A stretch of 64,000 nucleotides of DNA from Psychrobacillus mangrovi (GCF_037104765.1 NZ_JBAWSY010000012.1:19488-83487); one strand, 5' to 3'. Positions 17,020 to 26,005 are shown, numbered from the stretch's first letter. The notes: generated by a model from the sequence alone, not told the origin. A program made the numbers and translations.

Positions 17020-18333
17020 ATGAATAAGATTCGATTACGGAAAAGTTTAAAGGAATGGGAACAAGCATACATGCAGAATAACTATCTTCATGGTTCCTTA
17101 TTAGTCTCCTATAAAGGTGAAATACTATTAAATAATGGGTATGGTTTTGCTAGTTGGGAGCATGGTATACAAAATACTTCTGAAACTAAATTTAGAATAG
17201 GGTCTATTACTAAAAGCTTTACTGCACTCGCTGTTTTCCAATTACATGAACAAAAGATGCTTAATATACATAATACAATAAATGAGTACTTGCCTGAGTT
17301 TCCAAAAGGAGAACAGATTACCGTTTATCAATGTTTGACACATACTGCGGGAATAACGAATTTCACAAACTTTCCTGATTTTTGGAGCACTACGATGCGA
17401 CTTCCTTCGAGCTTAGAAGATATAATTAATTCTTTTAAAAATGAGCCATTAGAATTTGAACCGGGAAAACAATTTGACTACAGCAATTCTGGATACATAC
17501 TTTTAACCGCGATAATAGAAAGAGTTTCCGGTATGAAGTATGATGAATATTTAAAAGAACATATTTTCCTTCCACTCGGTATGAATGATACAGGTTGTGA
17601 TAACGGTAAAGATATCATAACTAAGCTTGCATCTGGGTATTCTTATAATGGTAAACCAGTTCATGCACCATATGCTGATCTTTCTTTTCCTTTAGGTGCC
17701 TATGGACTTTATTCGACTACTGGTGACTTATTAATATGGGATAGTGCAATACGTTCATTTAAATTGATTTCGGAAGAATCTACACAAATCATGCTTAAAG
17801 CAAATCAAGATTACTATGCTTGTGGTTGGTATGTTAATCCAGTTTTAGAAAGAGAATGCTACCATCATTTTGGTGATATAAGTGGTTATGTCAATGAGAT
17901 GCTGTGTTTTAAAGAAGAACTCACAATTATCTTTCTATGTAATATGAACGTTGTTCCTGTTAAAAAGCTGACAAGAGATATTGCTAAAATCTTTTTTGAA
18001 CAACCGATTGAACTTCCTCTATTCTTAAACCAAATGAACATATATAATATGGATTTCTTATGTGGTGAGTATCAAAGTGAAAATGGACAATTATTTTTGT
18101 GCATAACAGAAGAAAATGGGTATTTCCTTTCTGTTCCAAAAGATTATGGGGTATTATATAAATTCGGACTTATCCCTATTAGTCAAGAAAAGAACAAATT
18201 AGTTTTTAAGACAACAATGATTGATGAATCATTAGTATTGGATTATTCATCGAAAGATGTGCTTTCCCTTAGCTATACAGATTACAATGGCAAAAGGACA
18301 ATTTTATTTAAAATAGTACAAGACATGATGTAA
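17020..18333 (+). CDS. Serine hydrolase, class C beta-lactamase fold
   Basis: 437 residues. Seen: nucleophile motif SITK (in RIGSITKSFTAL near residue 65), the YxN motif as YSN in QFDYSNSGYILL, a HxG-like segment HHFGDISG, and an extra C-terminal beta domain of about 100 residues as found in esterase-type and penicillin-binding-like members. There is no signal peptide, so it appears cytoplasmic, which argues against a role as a classical beta-lactamase. A second, unrelated-looking member is at 30388. Confidence 0.8.
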   Translation: MNKIRLRKSLKEWEQAYMQNNYLHGSLLVSYKGEILLNNGYGFASWEHGIQNTSETKFRIGSITKSFTALAVFQLHEQKMLNIHNTINEYLPEFPKGEQITVYQCLTHTAGITNFTNFPDFWSTTMRLPSSLEDIINSFKNEPLEFEPGKQFDYSNSGYILLTAIIERVSGMKYDEYLKEHIFLPLGMNDTGCDNGKDIITKLASGYSYNGKPVHAPYADLSFPLGAYGLYSTTGDLLIWDSAIRSFKLISEESTQIMLKANQDYYACGWYVNPVLERECYHHFGDISGYVNEMLCFKEELTIIFLCNMNVVPVKKLTRDIAKIFFEQPIELPLFLNQMNIYNMDFLCGEYQSENGQLFLCITEENGYFLSVPKDYGVLYKFGLIPISQEKNKLVFKTTMIDESLVLDYSSKDVLSLSYTDYNGKRTILFKIVQDMM

Positions 18334-18348
18334 AATGAAATGAAGAAC

Positions 18349-18394
18349 AAAGGCGTATCGAATTCCTTTATTCGTTACGCCTTTAATTTTGTTT
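18349..18394 (+). terminator. Terminator after the serine hydrolase
   Basis: AAAGGCGTA and TACGCCTTT form a 9-bp stem followed by AATTTTGTTT. Confidence 0.7.
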
Positions 18395-18609
18395 GCATTT
18401 AGCATATGATATCTAATATTTGACTCTTTTCACTTGTAATTATATACTTGGTTACGATAGGTAAGTGCCGGTGAATAAAAGGTATTAAAAACAATAATAA
18501 AGCAGATGATTCTCAGAGGAATGTATTCTGAATGTAGACAGCTGTCAACACTCTGGATCTTCACTTTTAGAATGTTTTCTGTTTAATTTAAAAGAATGGT
18601 GAGAATGAA

Positions 18610-19356
18610 ATGACGATATTAAAAGAAACTTTAGAGGTTATTCAAGATAAAATGGAATTGATTGAACTAACAGAACAGGAGAATATATGTTTAGTCGGAC
18701 CCGTAAAATTGCCGATTAAGCAAGGTGATTTTTCAACCACGTTCAATTGGTATTCTTGGCAAAAAGTCGACGCTATGTTTTCAAAAGAAGAGGTTGTTGC
18801 TTCATTAGTGAAATCCAATTTAGCTTTTGGACAGCAGTCATCCGTACTAGTATTTGGGGACTTTGAAAATGCAGATGATGCACTTATTCGTATGCATAGC
18901 ATTTGTCATACAGGGGATATATTTGGAAGTCAACGCTGTGATTGTGGCTACCAGCTTCACGAGTCAATGAAAATGATTGTGGATCATGGATGCGGAGCAA
19001 TTTTTTATTTGGCAGACCACGAAGGTCGTGGAATTGGACTATTTTCAAAATCGCTAGCTTACCTTTTACAAGAGAATGGGTTAGACACTGTGGAAGCAAA
19101 TGAGGCTCTAGGTTTTGAAGATGATACACGTTCATATGACGAAGCAATTCGAGTGCTAGAAGCTCTAAGAGAAAAACCAGTTACCCTTATTACAAACAAT
19201 CCTAAGAAGCTTGCAGCATTGAAGGACCATGGATTGTTAGCAGAACATCATGTACCTTTATGGGGCGGATTAACGGATACGAACCGTTTTTATTTGGAAA
19301 CAAAAGTTCAAAAATCGGGACATATTCTAAAAGATGAACCTACTTTAAACGTTTAA
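18610..19356 (+). CDS. ribA: GTP cyclohydrolase II (stand-alone RibA)
   Basis: Opens GTP to 2,5-diamino-6-ribosylamino-pyrimidinone phosphate, the first committed step of riboflavin synthesis. Seen: zinc Cys set in MHSICHTGDIFGSQRCDCGYQL near residue 97, catalytic EGRGIGLFSK, DTVEANEALGF, and the GTP-binding TNNPKKLAAL. It is 248 residues with about 75 N-terminal residues before the core and no DHBP synthase domain. The RibB at 32982 lacks this half, so the two are complementary. No FMN riboswitch precedes this operon. The next gene, ribD, is 13 bases away. Confidence 0.93.
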   Translation: MTILKETLEVIQDKMELIELTEQENICLVGPVKLPIKQGDFSTTFNWYSWQKVDAMFSKEEVVASLVKSNLAFGQQSSVLVFGDFENADDALIRMHSICHTGDIFGSQRCDCGYQLHESMKMIVDHGCGAIFYLADHEGRGIGLFSKSLAYLLQENGLDTVEANEALGFEDDTRSYDEAIRVLEALREKPVTLITNNPKKLAALKDHGLLAEHHVPLWGGLTDTNRFYLETKVQKSGHILKDEPTLNV

Positions 19357-19369
19357 GGAGTGCATGGTG

Positions 19370-20479
19370 ATGAATTCAGATCAAGATTATATGCGCCTAG
19401 CACTTGATTTAGCTGCAAGTGCAAAAGGTAAAACGAATCCTAATCCTATTGTTGGTGCTGTTATTGTTAAGAATGGCGTCATTGTTGGATCAGGATTGCA
19501 TCGTAAAGCTGGTGAGCCTCACGCAGAGGTACACGCTTTTAATATGGCAGGTGAACATGCTAAAGGAGCAACACTCTATGTCACTTTAGAGCCATGTTCC
19601 CATTACGGCAAGACGCCACCTTGCGCAAAGCTTGTTAAAGAATCAGAGGTTAGCCGTGTTGTCGTAGCAATGCAGGATCCGAACCCAGATGTTGCTGGTA
19701 GAGGGATCAAGTTATTACGATACGCAGGAATTGAAGTGGAAGTCGGCGTATTAGAAGACGAAGCAAAAAGACTCAATGAACGTTTTATTCATAATATGAT
19801 TACGAATCGTCCATTTGTGATTTCCAAATTTGCAATGACGTTAGACGGCAAGCTCGCAACTCATACAGGTCATTCTAAATGGATTACAGGAGATGCCGCT
19901 CGTGCGGATGTCCACAAGCTACGGGATGAAGTAGATGCAATTTTAGTCGGGGTTGGAACTGTATTGGCAGACAATCCATCCTTAACGACTAGATTACCGA
20001 ATGGGCAAGGAAAAAATCCTATCCGAATAATATTGGATGGTCAATTACGTACACCACTAAATGCTAATGTATTACAAACAACTGAGGCGGAAACTATTAT
20101 TGTCACTTCAAATGATGCAGATCATGAAATTGTCGAAATGTATGAAGAAAAAGGTGTTTCGTTCGTTTATGTGTCACAAGATGATAATGGATTGAACTTA
20201 CAAGAAATGCTAGTAAAGCTTTATAAACTAGGTATTACAGATGTACTTGTTGAAGGTGGAGGCTCTGTAAATGCATCTTTTTTGAGAGCAAATTTAATAG
20301 ATAAATACTTAATTTATATTGCACCGAAATTATTAGGTGGCAGAAATTCAATTACACCGTTTACAGGAAAAGATATAGATACGATGGACGCTGCCATGCT
20401 TGTGTCATTTGAAGAAATCGATAAGTACGGTGAAGATATTCGGATTACAGCGTATCCAAAGCAAGGTGATCAAAAGTGA
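19370..20479 (+). CDS. ribD: Bifunctional riboflavin deaminase/reductase RibD
   Basis: Deaminates and then reduces the product of GTP cyclohydrolase II. Seen: N-terminal cytidine-deaminase-like domain with zinc motif HAEVHAF and PCSHYGKTPPC; C-terminal reductase domain from about residue 145 (FAMTLDGKLAT, NPSLTTRLP, VEGGGSVNASF, APKLLGG). ATG 19370 is preferred because AAGGAG lies nine bases before it; ATG 19364 is only three bases from it. The stop overlaps the next start by four bases. Confidence 0.95.
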   Translation: MNSDQDYMRLALDLAASAKGKTNPNPIVGAVIVKNGVIVGSGLHRKAGEPHAEVHAFNMAGEHAKGATLYVTLEPCSHYGKTPPCAKLVKESEVSRVVVAMQDPNPDVAGRGIKLLRYAGIEVEVGVLEDEAKRLNERFIHNMITNRPFVISKFAMTLDGKLATHTGHSKWITGDAARADVHKLRDEVDAILVGVGTVLADNPSLTTRLPNGQGKNPIRIILDGQLRTPLNANVLQTTEAETIIVTSNDADHEIVEMYEEKGVSFVYVSQDDNGLNLQEMLVKLYKLGITDVLVEGGGSVNASFLRANLIDKYLIYIAPKLLGGRNSITPFTGKDIDTMDAAMLVSFEEIDKYGEDIRITAYPKQGDQK

Positions 20480-21558
20480 ATAAAAAAGTAGATGTTTGTA
20501 TCGTTGGGGCTGGACCTGGAGGGGCATTACTTGCGTATTTGCTTGCAAAGAAAAATGTTTCGGTTATTCTTTTGGAACGATCTCCAGAGATCGGTAAAGC
20601 ATTCCGAGGAGAGCATCTTAATGAAGAAGGCGAAGATATTTTAAAAGAACATGGCCTATTTGATGCTATTGAACAAATAGGCTTACTTCGAATGGAACAG
20701 CTGGAGTATTGGCAAGATGGAAAGTGTTTTAAAACGATACTCCCAGATCCTCAAGTAGGCCACCTCGGTATTCATGTACCTCAATCACATCTGTTAACTG
20801 TTTTGTTGCAGGCTGCGGAGAAATACCCTGCCTTTACGTGTATGTTAAACACTAAGGTAGTGGAATTACTCAAAAATAAAGATGGTAGTTTTTGTGGTTT
20901 GAAAGCAGTGAGCGATGGCGAAGAAATAGTGATCGAAAGTCAACTTATTGTCGGTGCAGATGGTCGCTTTTCAACTGTTCGTAAAAAAGCAGAGATTGAT
21001 GCAACCATTCGAAAGCATGGCTTTGACTTACTTTGGGCAAAAATACCCGCACCAGACGGTTGGGAGCCATCTATTAAAATGGCACTTATTGGTGATAAAC
21101 AACTCTCACTCTTCACACAAACAAAAGGCTTTATTCAAATTGGATGGAATATAGAAGAAGGTTCCTTTCCTGCACTTAGAAAGCAGCCTTTTACACCTTT
21201 TATTGAACAATTGATTGAGGCATTTCCACAGCTTAAAGACACTGTTCGTCAACACATTCGTTCCTGGCAGGACTTCGTCTTATTAGATGTGTATAGTAGT
21301 ACGAGTGAGAATTGGGGAAAAGAAGGTGTAGTGTTGATTGGTGACGCTGTGCATACGATGACACCTACCGGGGCTTTTGGTTTAAATAGTGCTTTAAAAG
21401 ATGCTGATTTACTTGCATCTCTTATTGATGAAAATTATATATACAAACTCGATTTCATTAGTTGTGCGACACAAAGAAAAAAAGAAGTAGAAAAGATTCA
21501 AGCGATTCAAATTGAAAAAGAGCAGTCATTTGCATCTCAATTTGTAGTTTTTGCGTAA
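20476..21558 (+). CDS. FAD-dependent monooxygenase (PHBH / UbiH fold)
   Basis: 360-residue flavoprotein. Seen: N-terminal GAGPGGALLAYLLAKK dinucleotide motif followed by an acidic LLERS, the DG motif in VGADGRFSTVRK near residue 157, and the second FAD motif LIGDAVHTMTPTGAFGLNSAL near residue 290. The start is GTG 20476, overlapping the ribD stop (GTGA), so it is translationally coupled to ribD. The substrate is unknown. Its coupling to ribA-ribD suggests a role in making or modifying a flavin or pyrimidine/pteridine-like compound, or simply co-supply of its cofactor (inference). Confidence 0.85.
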   Translation: MNKKVDVCIVGAGPGGALLAYLLAKKNVSVILLERSPEIGKAFRGEHLNEEGEDILKEHGLFDAIEQIGLLRMEQLEYWQDGKCFKTILPDPQVGHLGIHVPQSHLLTVLLQAAEKYPAFTCMLNTKVVELLKNKDGSFCGLKAVSDGEEIVIESQLIVGADGRFSTVRKKAEIDATIRKHGFDLLWAKIPAPDGWEPSIKMALIGDKQLSLFTQTKGFIQIGWNIEEGSFPALRKQPFTPFIEQLIEAFPQLKDTVRQHIRSWQDFVLLDVYSSTSENWGKEGVVLIGDAVHTMTPTGAFGLNSALKDADLLASLIDENYIYKLDFISCATQRKKEVEKIQAIQIEKEQSFASQFVVFA

Positions 21559-21575
21559 CATACAGGAGGAATATC

Positions 21576-22136
21576 GTGAAATTTGGTTTTGATATTGACG
21601 ATACTTTAATTAATTTAAGGGAACATGCCTTTCATTTATACAACAAAAAATTAAATCAAAATATAGCTTTAGAGGTCTTTCATGAATTGAAAACAGTCGA
21701 AATCCATGAAGCCTTTGGGATGGAAAAAGAAGCTGGAAATGCTATGTGGATTAGCTTATTGGAAGAGATTTATTTTACTGATTGTCCAGCATTTGAAGGA
21801 GCAATTCGAACATTGCAACAACTAAAAATAGATGGACATGAAATTTTTTATATTACATCTCGCCCAAAAAAGTACTGCATGCAAACACGTGAATGGATGA
21901 AAGCTCAAGGTTTTCCAGTGGAAGATGAACACTTTTTTTGTGGGATGCAGGATGATGAAAAGATTGCAACGATTAATGATTTAGAATTAGACTACTATTT
22001 TGACGATAAACCTGCAGTTCTTGAAACGTTAAATGATGTAACGACGAAAGTTTATATTATGAATCAATCGTATAATCAACATGTTAATCTACCACGTTTA
22101 TATCAGTGGTCAGAATTAAAAGAAATAATGAAGTAA
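21576..22136 (+). CDS. HAD-type 5'-nucleotidase-like phosphatase (NT5C / YqfW type)
   Basis: 186 residues. Seen: HAD motif I FDIDDTLINL at the N-terminus, motif II ITSRPKKY, and motif IV YYFDDKPAV. The fold and spacing resemble 5'(3')-deoxyribonucleotidases. GTG start at 21576 behind CAGGAGGAAT, 17 bases after the monooxygenase, so it ends the ribA-ribD operon. A RibD-pathway step (removal of phosphate from the ribityl intermediate) needs a HAD phosphatase, and this enzyme is a candidate by context only. Confidence 0.75.
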   Translation: MKFGFDIDDTLINLREHAFHLYNKKLNQNIALEVFHELKTVEIHEAFGMEKEAGNAMWISLLEEIYFTDCPAFEGAIRTLQQLKIDGHEIFYITSRPKKYCMQTREWMKAQGFPVEDEHFFCGMQDDEKIATINDLELDYYFDDKPAVLETLNDVTTKVYIMNQSYNQHVNLPRLYQWSELKEIMK

Positions 22137-22236
22137 AATTGTTAGAAATGCCAGTGAAATCCTTCTTACATTGTGACTTACGTTTGCAAGTAATGGATTT
22201 TTAGTTAAGTTAAAAAGAGTTGTTACGCAATTAGGG

Positions 22237-22276
22237 AAAGCCTATCGTCTATTTAAGGGATGATAGGCTTTTTTTC
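22237..22276 (+). terminator. Terminator of the ribA-ribD operon
   Basis: AAGCCTATC and GATAGGCTT pair and are followed by a T run. It is the first strong terminator after 18610, supporting one transcript for the four genes. Confidence 0.85.
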
Positions 22277-22369
22277 ATTAACTAAATAATGAAGGAAAAG
22301 ATCAAAAATTGTTGAGATCTATTAATTTATCAATAGGAAGATATGAAAACTTTATTTTTATATATGTTT

Positions 22370-22534
22370 TTATGACACTTTATCATAATATTTATTAAGT
22401 AACACATCTAGCTCTTGGCTACAGGAGACGACAAGTGGATGGCTATATCCGAACTGCTTCGCCATTTTGTACATAGCTTTTCTTTTTATCTCAATGCGAA
22501 CTAATAATGTATTACCTTTCAACAAACTTTTCAC
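22370..22534 (-). CDS. Spo0E-family aspartyl-phosphate phosphatase (copy 2)
   Basis: 54 residues from GTG 22534, which lies after GGAGGAAGAAT on the - strand, the same leader arrangement as copy 1 at 16254. It carries VRIEIKRKAMYKMAKQFGY, the SQELD motif and LLNKYYDK. The frame continues upstream to 22618, but the ribosome site and homology to copy 1 favour the short form. Spo0E proteins dephosphorylate Spo0A-P. The two copies, 6 kb apart, are probably duplicates. Confidence 0.82.
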   Translation of the reverse strand: MKSLLKGNTLLVRIEIKRKAMYKMAKQFGYSHPLVVSCSQELDVLLNKYYDKVS

Positions 22535-22782
22535 AATTCTTCCTCCATAATGTATATTTCGCTTCATTTCTTGACGAGTATTTCTAGTATGTAGGGAAGC
22601 AACTAGTAAATTGTACAATAACGATTTTAAAAAATTTGTCGTATTGTGAAATAATAATGAATGTTCATAAATTTGTCACAATTGACATGAATAAAAGTCG
22701 AAGAACAGAAAATTTTGGAATCCTCCACATTAATTTGAAACAATTTTTAAAAGTGAACGTATAGACTTTAGAGGTGACCAGA

Positions 22783-23334
22783 ATGAAAAGTTGGAAAAAG
22801 TTAACTTCAAATTATGTATATAAAACGGTATTTGGAAATTTAAGAAACGACCAATGCGAATTACCAGATGGGCAAGTAATAAATAATTATTATGTCCATG
22901 AATATGCTGATTGGGTTAATGCCATTGTTATTACAAAAGAGAATAAGCTAGTGCTTGTAAAACAATATAGATATGCAGCTGAAGATTTCTTTTTAGAAAT
23001 TCCCGCAGGTAAACCAGAAGGTGATGAAAAATACGAGAAAGCGATTTTAAGAGAAGTCCGAGAAGAGACAGGGTATATTACAGAGAAAAAGCCAATTTTA
23101 ATAGGAGAGTTTTATGTGAATCCAGCTACACAAACAAATAAAGTAGTAACATTTTTATTAGAAGATTCATATAAAGCATTTGAACAAGAACTGGATACCA
23201 CTGAGTATATTGATGTGCAATTAGTAGACATCAATCAGATAGAGGCTATGATTTCAAACGGTGAAATTAATCAACTTTTTACTGCGAGTGCCTTCTACAT
23301 GTATAAGTCAATCTTGAATGAAAGAACAGTTTAG
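22783..23334 (+). CDS. NUDIX hydrolase, ADP-ribose pyrophosphatase-like
   Basis: Hydrolyses nucleoside-diphosphate-linked compounds, probably ADP-ribose. Seen: an N-terminal beta domain typical of NudF-type enzymes and the Nudix box GKPEGDEKYEKAILREVREE with TGY (GX5EX7REVREETG) near residue 73, followed by YVNPATQTNKV. Start ATG 22783 behind GAGGTGA. It is followed 24 bases later by a HAD gene. Confidence 0.85.
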   Translation: MKSWKKLTSNYVYKTVFGNLRNDQCELPDGQVINNYYVHEYADWVNAIVITKENKLVLVKQYRYAAEDFFLEIPAGKPEGDEKYEKAILREVREETGYITEKKPILIGEFYVNPATQTNKVVTFLLEDSYKAFEQELDTTEYIDVQLVDINQIEAMISNGEINQLFTASAFYMYKSILNERTV

Positions 23335-23357
23335 GAATATGAAGAGAGGTGTTATAA

Positions 23358-24020
23358 ATGATTAAAGGAATTATATTTGATTTTGATGGGTTAATTGTAG
23401 ATACAGAAACAGTCTGGTATGTGGCATTTAAAGAAACCTTGTTTGATAGGCATGCTGTAGAACTTGGCCTAGCAGGTTACGCTAATTGTATTGGGACTGG
23501 TAATGATGTTTTATATAAATATTTTCGTGAGCTGGCTGGTCAATCAGTAGACTGCGAACAATTAGAGCGTGATGCTTATATTAAATATAAAGATAAAATG
23601 AAAGTACCGGTTCTTAGAGAAGGTGTGAAAGAATATTTAGAGGAAGCAAAAAGCCACAACTTAATAATCGGCTTAGCGTCTAGCTCATCTAAAGAGTGGG
23701 TTACTGCCTATTTAGAACAACTACATATTATAGAATATTTTGATGTAATCAATACAAGAGATGATGTAACTAAAGTTAAACCAGATCCTGAGTTATATTT
23801 AAAAACATTAAAAGACTGTGGGTTATTACCGAAAGAGGCTATTGCTTTTGAGGATTCATTAAATGGCTTAACAGCAGCAAAAAAAGCAGGAATTAGATGT
23901 GTGATTGTTCCAAATGAAGTGACAAGTAATTTACCTTTTACAAATCATGACTATCATTTAAATTCAATGAAGCAAGAAACGCTTGAAGAAGTGATGAAGA
24001 AAGTGGAGTTAATTGGTTAG
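23358..24020 (+). CDS. HAD hydrolase, beta-phosphoglucomutase / phosphatase type
   Basis: 220 residues. Seen: motif I IFDFDGLIVDTE, an alpha-helical cap (residues ~17-85), motif II GLASSSSKEW, motif III Lys in TKVKPDPELYL, and motif IV AFEDSLNGLTAAKKAG. The DFDGLIVDTE form with a Glu two residues after the second Asp is shared by beta-phosphoglucomutases and several sugar phosphatases, so substrate is open. Its stop codon is part of the first unit of the 21-bp repeat array. Confidence 0.85.
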   Translation: MIKGIIFDFDGLIVDTETVWYVAFKETLFDRHAVELGLAGYANCIGTGNDVLYKYFRELAGQSVDCEQLERDAYIKYKDKMKVPVLREGVKEYLEEAKSHNLIIGLASSSSKEWVTAYLEQLHIIEYFDVINTRDDVTKVKPDPELYLKTLKDCGLLPKEAIAFEDSLNGLTAAKKAGIRCVIVPNEVTSNLPFTNHDYHLNSMKQETLEEVMKKVELIG

Positions 24021-24121
24021 TTGGAATAATGATTGCTTTAGTTGGAATTTTAGGTCGGTTAGTTGGAAATTAAACAAGTTTAGTTGGAATATTGGCAATG
24101 TTAGTTGGAATATAAAGAAAT
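24017..24121 (+). repeat. Phased 21-bp repeat array 1 (five units, TTAGTTGGAA core)
   Basis: The core TTAGTTGGAA begins at 24017, 24038, 24059, 24080 and 24101, exactly 21 bases apart each time. The remaining ~11 bases of each unit are different. The first core overlaps the stop codon of the HAD gene. No protein is implied: in the frame giving LVG at each core, unit 3 has a stop. An array with the same geometry and a different core is at 34201. Confidence 0.9.
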
Positions 24122-24556
24122 CCCCAGACAAGAAATTGCTCTTGTGGCGAAACTAAATTCAACAATATCAGAAGGAAATCGAAAAGAGGAAGACATCTGC
24201 GGAACATTTGTATTTACAGCAGGATATTTAGCGGTTCGAAAAGCATGGCCTCTATTCGCTGTTAATCTCAAAAGGATAATGAAACTACTGAATGAAAAAA
24301 GTAAGAAATAGACAAAGAAATAAGGCATTTTCTGCTCAAAATGTTGAACAGGAAGTGCCTTGTTTTTGTATTAAAAGCAATTATGCCGTTTAAAATGTAA
24401 GTTTTATCATTGCTATCATTTTTGTATGGAGTGCTTTTTAGTTTGCTTAAAAAGGGTTTTATTCATATACCGTAGAATACAATATATAGAATTTTTTCAA
24501 AAATTTCATGAAAAGCTAGAACATTATTATGAAGTCAAGAAAAGAGGAAATATTAA
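24122..24556. other. Intergenic stretch with a terminator-like hairpin
   Basis: Beyond the array, 24122-24311 contains a weak open frame in + (to the stop at 24309) with no ribosome site and no recognisable product. At 24322-24366 AAGGCATTTTCTG and CAGGAAGTGCCTT pair imperfectly and are followed by GTTTTT, a plausible terminator for the HAD gene. The rest is AT-rich with no clear feature. Confidence 0.5.
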
Positions 24557-25069
24557 ATGATAAAAAGATTATTTATCCCTCTCTCTTTATTAATCTTACT
24601 AACTGGGTGTCAAAATGAATCTCCAGTGGCTTCAGCAAAAAGTGAAGAAGGACAGGTGAAGCAGCTTTTAATCGAGAACGAGCGATTAACAAACCAACTA
24701 ATTGAATTAAAGAAGGATAAAGAGGAAGAAAATGAAGATCTAAGGACGACAATGAATTTGACGTTTAAACTTTTAACAGCACTAGAAAAGAAAGATTTTG
24801 AGTATATCTCTTCCATATCATCCCCAAATGTTCAAGTGAATGAGAAAGAGAGCATTTTATTTTTTAAACGTCAAAAAAATAGTCACGAGATAAGTAGTAA
24901 TAAAGAATATAGTTTAGAAAACTTAGAATATCGATTTTATGAATTAGAAGAAGATAAGATGACAATCGGCTTCGCAGAATATTTTTTTGAAGGACATAGT
25001 ACGATTTATTTTGAATTTATCAGACAGGATGAAACATGGTTGATCGATTTTATTGTTACAGATGCATAA
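24557..25069 (+). CDS. Putative lipoprotein with coiled coil
   Basis: 170 residues. Seen: a signal peptide with lipobox LLTGC (Cys near residue 18), a charged coiled-coil-like stretch (residues ~30-60: LLIENERLTNQLIELKK), then a mixed alpha/beta domain. It would be anchored to the outer face of the membrane. Start ATG 24557 behind AAGAGGAAAT. Not recognised beyond this; the C-terminal domain resembles small ligand-binding lipoproteins of Bacillus in layout only. Confidence 0.7.
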   Translation: MIKRLFIPLSLLILLTGCQNESPVASAKSEEGQVKQLLIENERLTNQLIELKKDKEEENEDLRTTMNLTFKLLTALEKKDFEYISSISSPNVQVNEKESILFFKRQKNSHEISSNKEYSLENLEYRFYELEEDKMTIGFAEYFFEGHSTIYFEFIRQDETWLIDFIVTDA

Positions 25070-25095
25070 TAGTTCAGATTACGGAAGGTGAGTAA

Positions 25096-25563
25096 ATGAA
25101 GATAAGACTAGCTGAGAAAATAGACATTAATCAATTAATTCAAATGAGATTTGACTTTACAATTGAAGACAACGACACCAGAACATTCCATGAAAGTGAG
25201 TTTGAATCATTTAAATTGGAGTGTCAAAATTTTTTGGAGAAGGCGATAGGGAGTGACACTTGGTTTATATGGATTGCTGAGGAAGGGGAAAAAATCGTTT
25301 CTCATATTTATATTGAACTAATTCAAAAAGTTCCTCGCCCTGGAAGAATCACATATCCATTTGCGTATATGACTAATGTCTATACTATTAAGGAATACAG
25401 AAACAAAGGTATCGGAAGTAAATTGATTAGGACTATAAATGAATGGGTTATAAATAACAAATATGAATTCATTATCGTTTGGCCAAGTGATGATAGCATA
25501 AATTACTATCAAAAGAATGGATTTAAACTTTGTAAAGAACCTATGGAATTCTTTTATTCATAG
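25096..25563 (+). CDS. GNAT-family N-acetyltransferase
   Basis: 155 residues with the acetyl-CoA loop NVYTIKEYRNKGIGSKLI near residue 95 and the C-terminal YYQKNGFKLC. GGAAGGTGAG precedes the ATG. It is followed 31 bases later by another GNAT gene on the same strand. Substrate unknown. Confidence 0.82.
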   Translation: MKIRLAEKIDINQLIQMRFDFTIEDNDTRTFHESEFESFKLECQNFLEKAIGSDTWFIWIAEEGEKIVSHIYIELIQKVPRPGRITYPFAYMTNVYTIKEYRNKGIGSKLIRTINEWVINNKYEFIIVWPSDDSINYYQKNGFKLCKEPMEFFYS

Positions 25564-25594
25564 ACTCAAATGCTTAAAGAGGAGAAACTTAAAG

Positions 25595-26005
25595 ATGAAA
25601 TATAAAGTGATAGAGAAATTAAATGATAACCAACTAAATAATTTACTCGCTTTGTTTAAAAATGAATGGTGGACGCAAAATCGTCAACTCTCAGATATAA
25701 AACAAATGGTTGAAAATAGTAATGTAGTTATTGGATTTATTAATGAAGAAACGGATGAATTAGTCGGTTTTGCTAGAGTTATTACAGATACAATTTATCG
25801 TGCTTTTATATTTGATGTAATTGCAAAAGAAGAACACAGAGAACGTGGAATTGGTAAGATTTTAATGAATACTATATTGACTCATTCACTTGTCAAAGAC
25901 GTTGAGAGAGTTGAACTTTATTGTCCAGATCGACTTGTTCCTTATTATGAAAAGTGGGGATTTTCAACAGATGTAAATGGTAGCAACTTAATGAGAAAAA
26001 AATAA
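25595..26005 (+). CDS. GNAT-family N-acetyltransferase (YhbS/Eis-like small form)
   Basis: 136 residues; acetyl-CoA loop FDVIAKEEHRERGIGKIL near residue 78 and YYEKWGFS at the end. Start ATG 25595 behind AGAGGAGA; the frame continues 26 codons upstream into the previous gene but without a ribosome site. Tandem arrangement with the preceding GNAT suggests one transcript. Substrate unknown. Confidence 0.82.
   Translation: MKYKVIEKLNDNQLNNLLALFKNEWWTQNRQLSDIKQMVENSNVVIGFINEETDELVGFARVITDTIYRAFIFDVIAKEEHRERGIGKILMNTILTHSLVKDVERVELYCPDRLVPYYEKWGFSTDVNGSNLMRKK

Noticed and set aside
18395..18609. FMN riboswitch ahead of the ribA-ribD operon
   Set aside because: None of the RFN blocks (GGGTGAAATTCCC, AAGCCCG, GGATTTGG) occurs in this leader.
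24017..24121. CRISPR array for the phased 21-bp repeats
   Set aside because: The conserved core is only about 10 bp and the spacers about 11 bp; no cas genes are present. Size is incompatible with known CRISPR.
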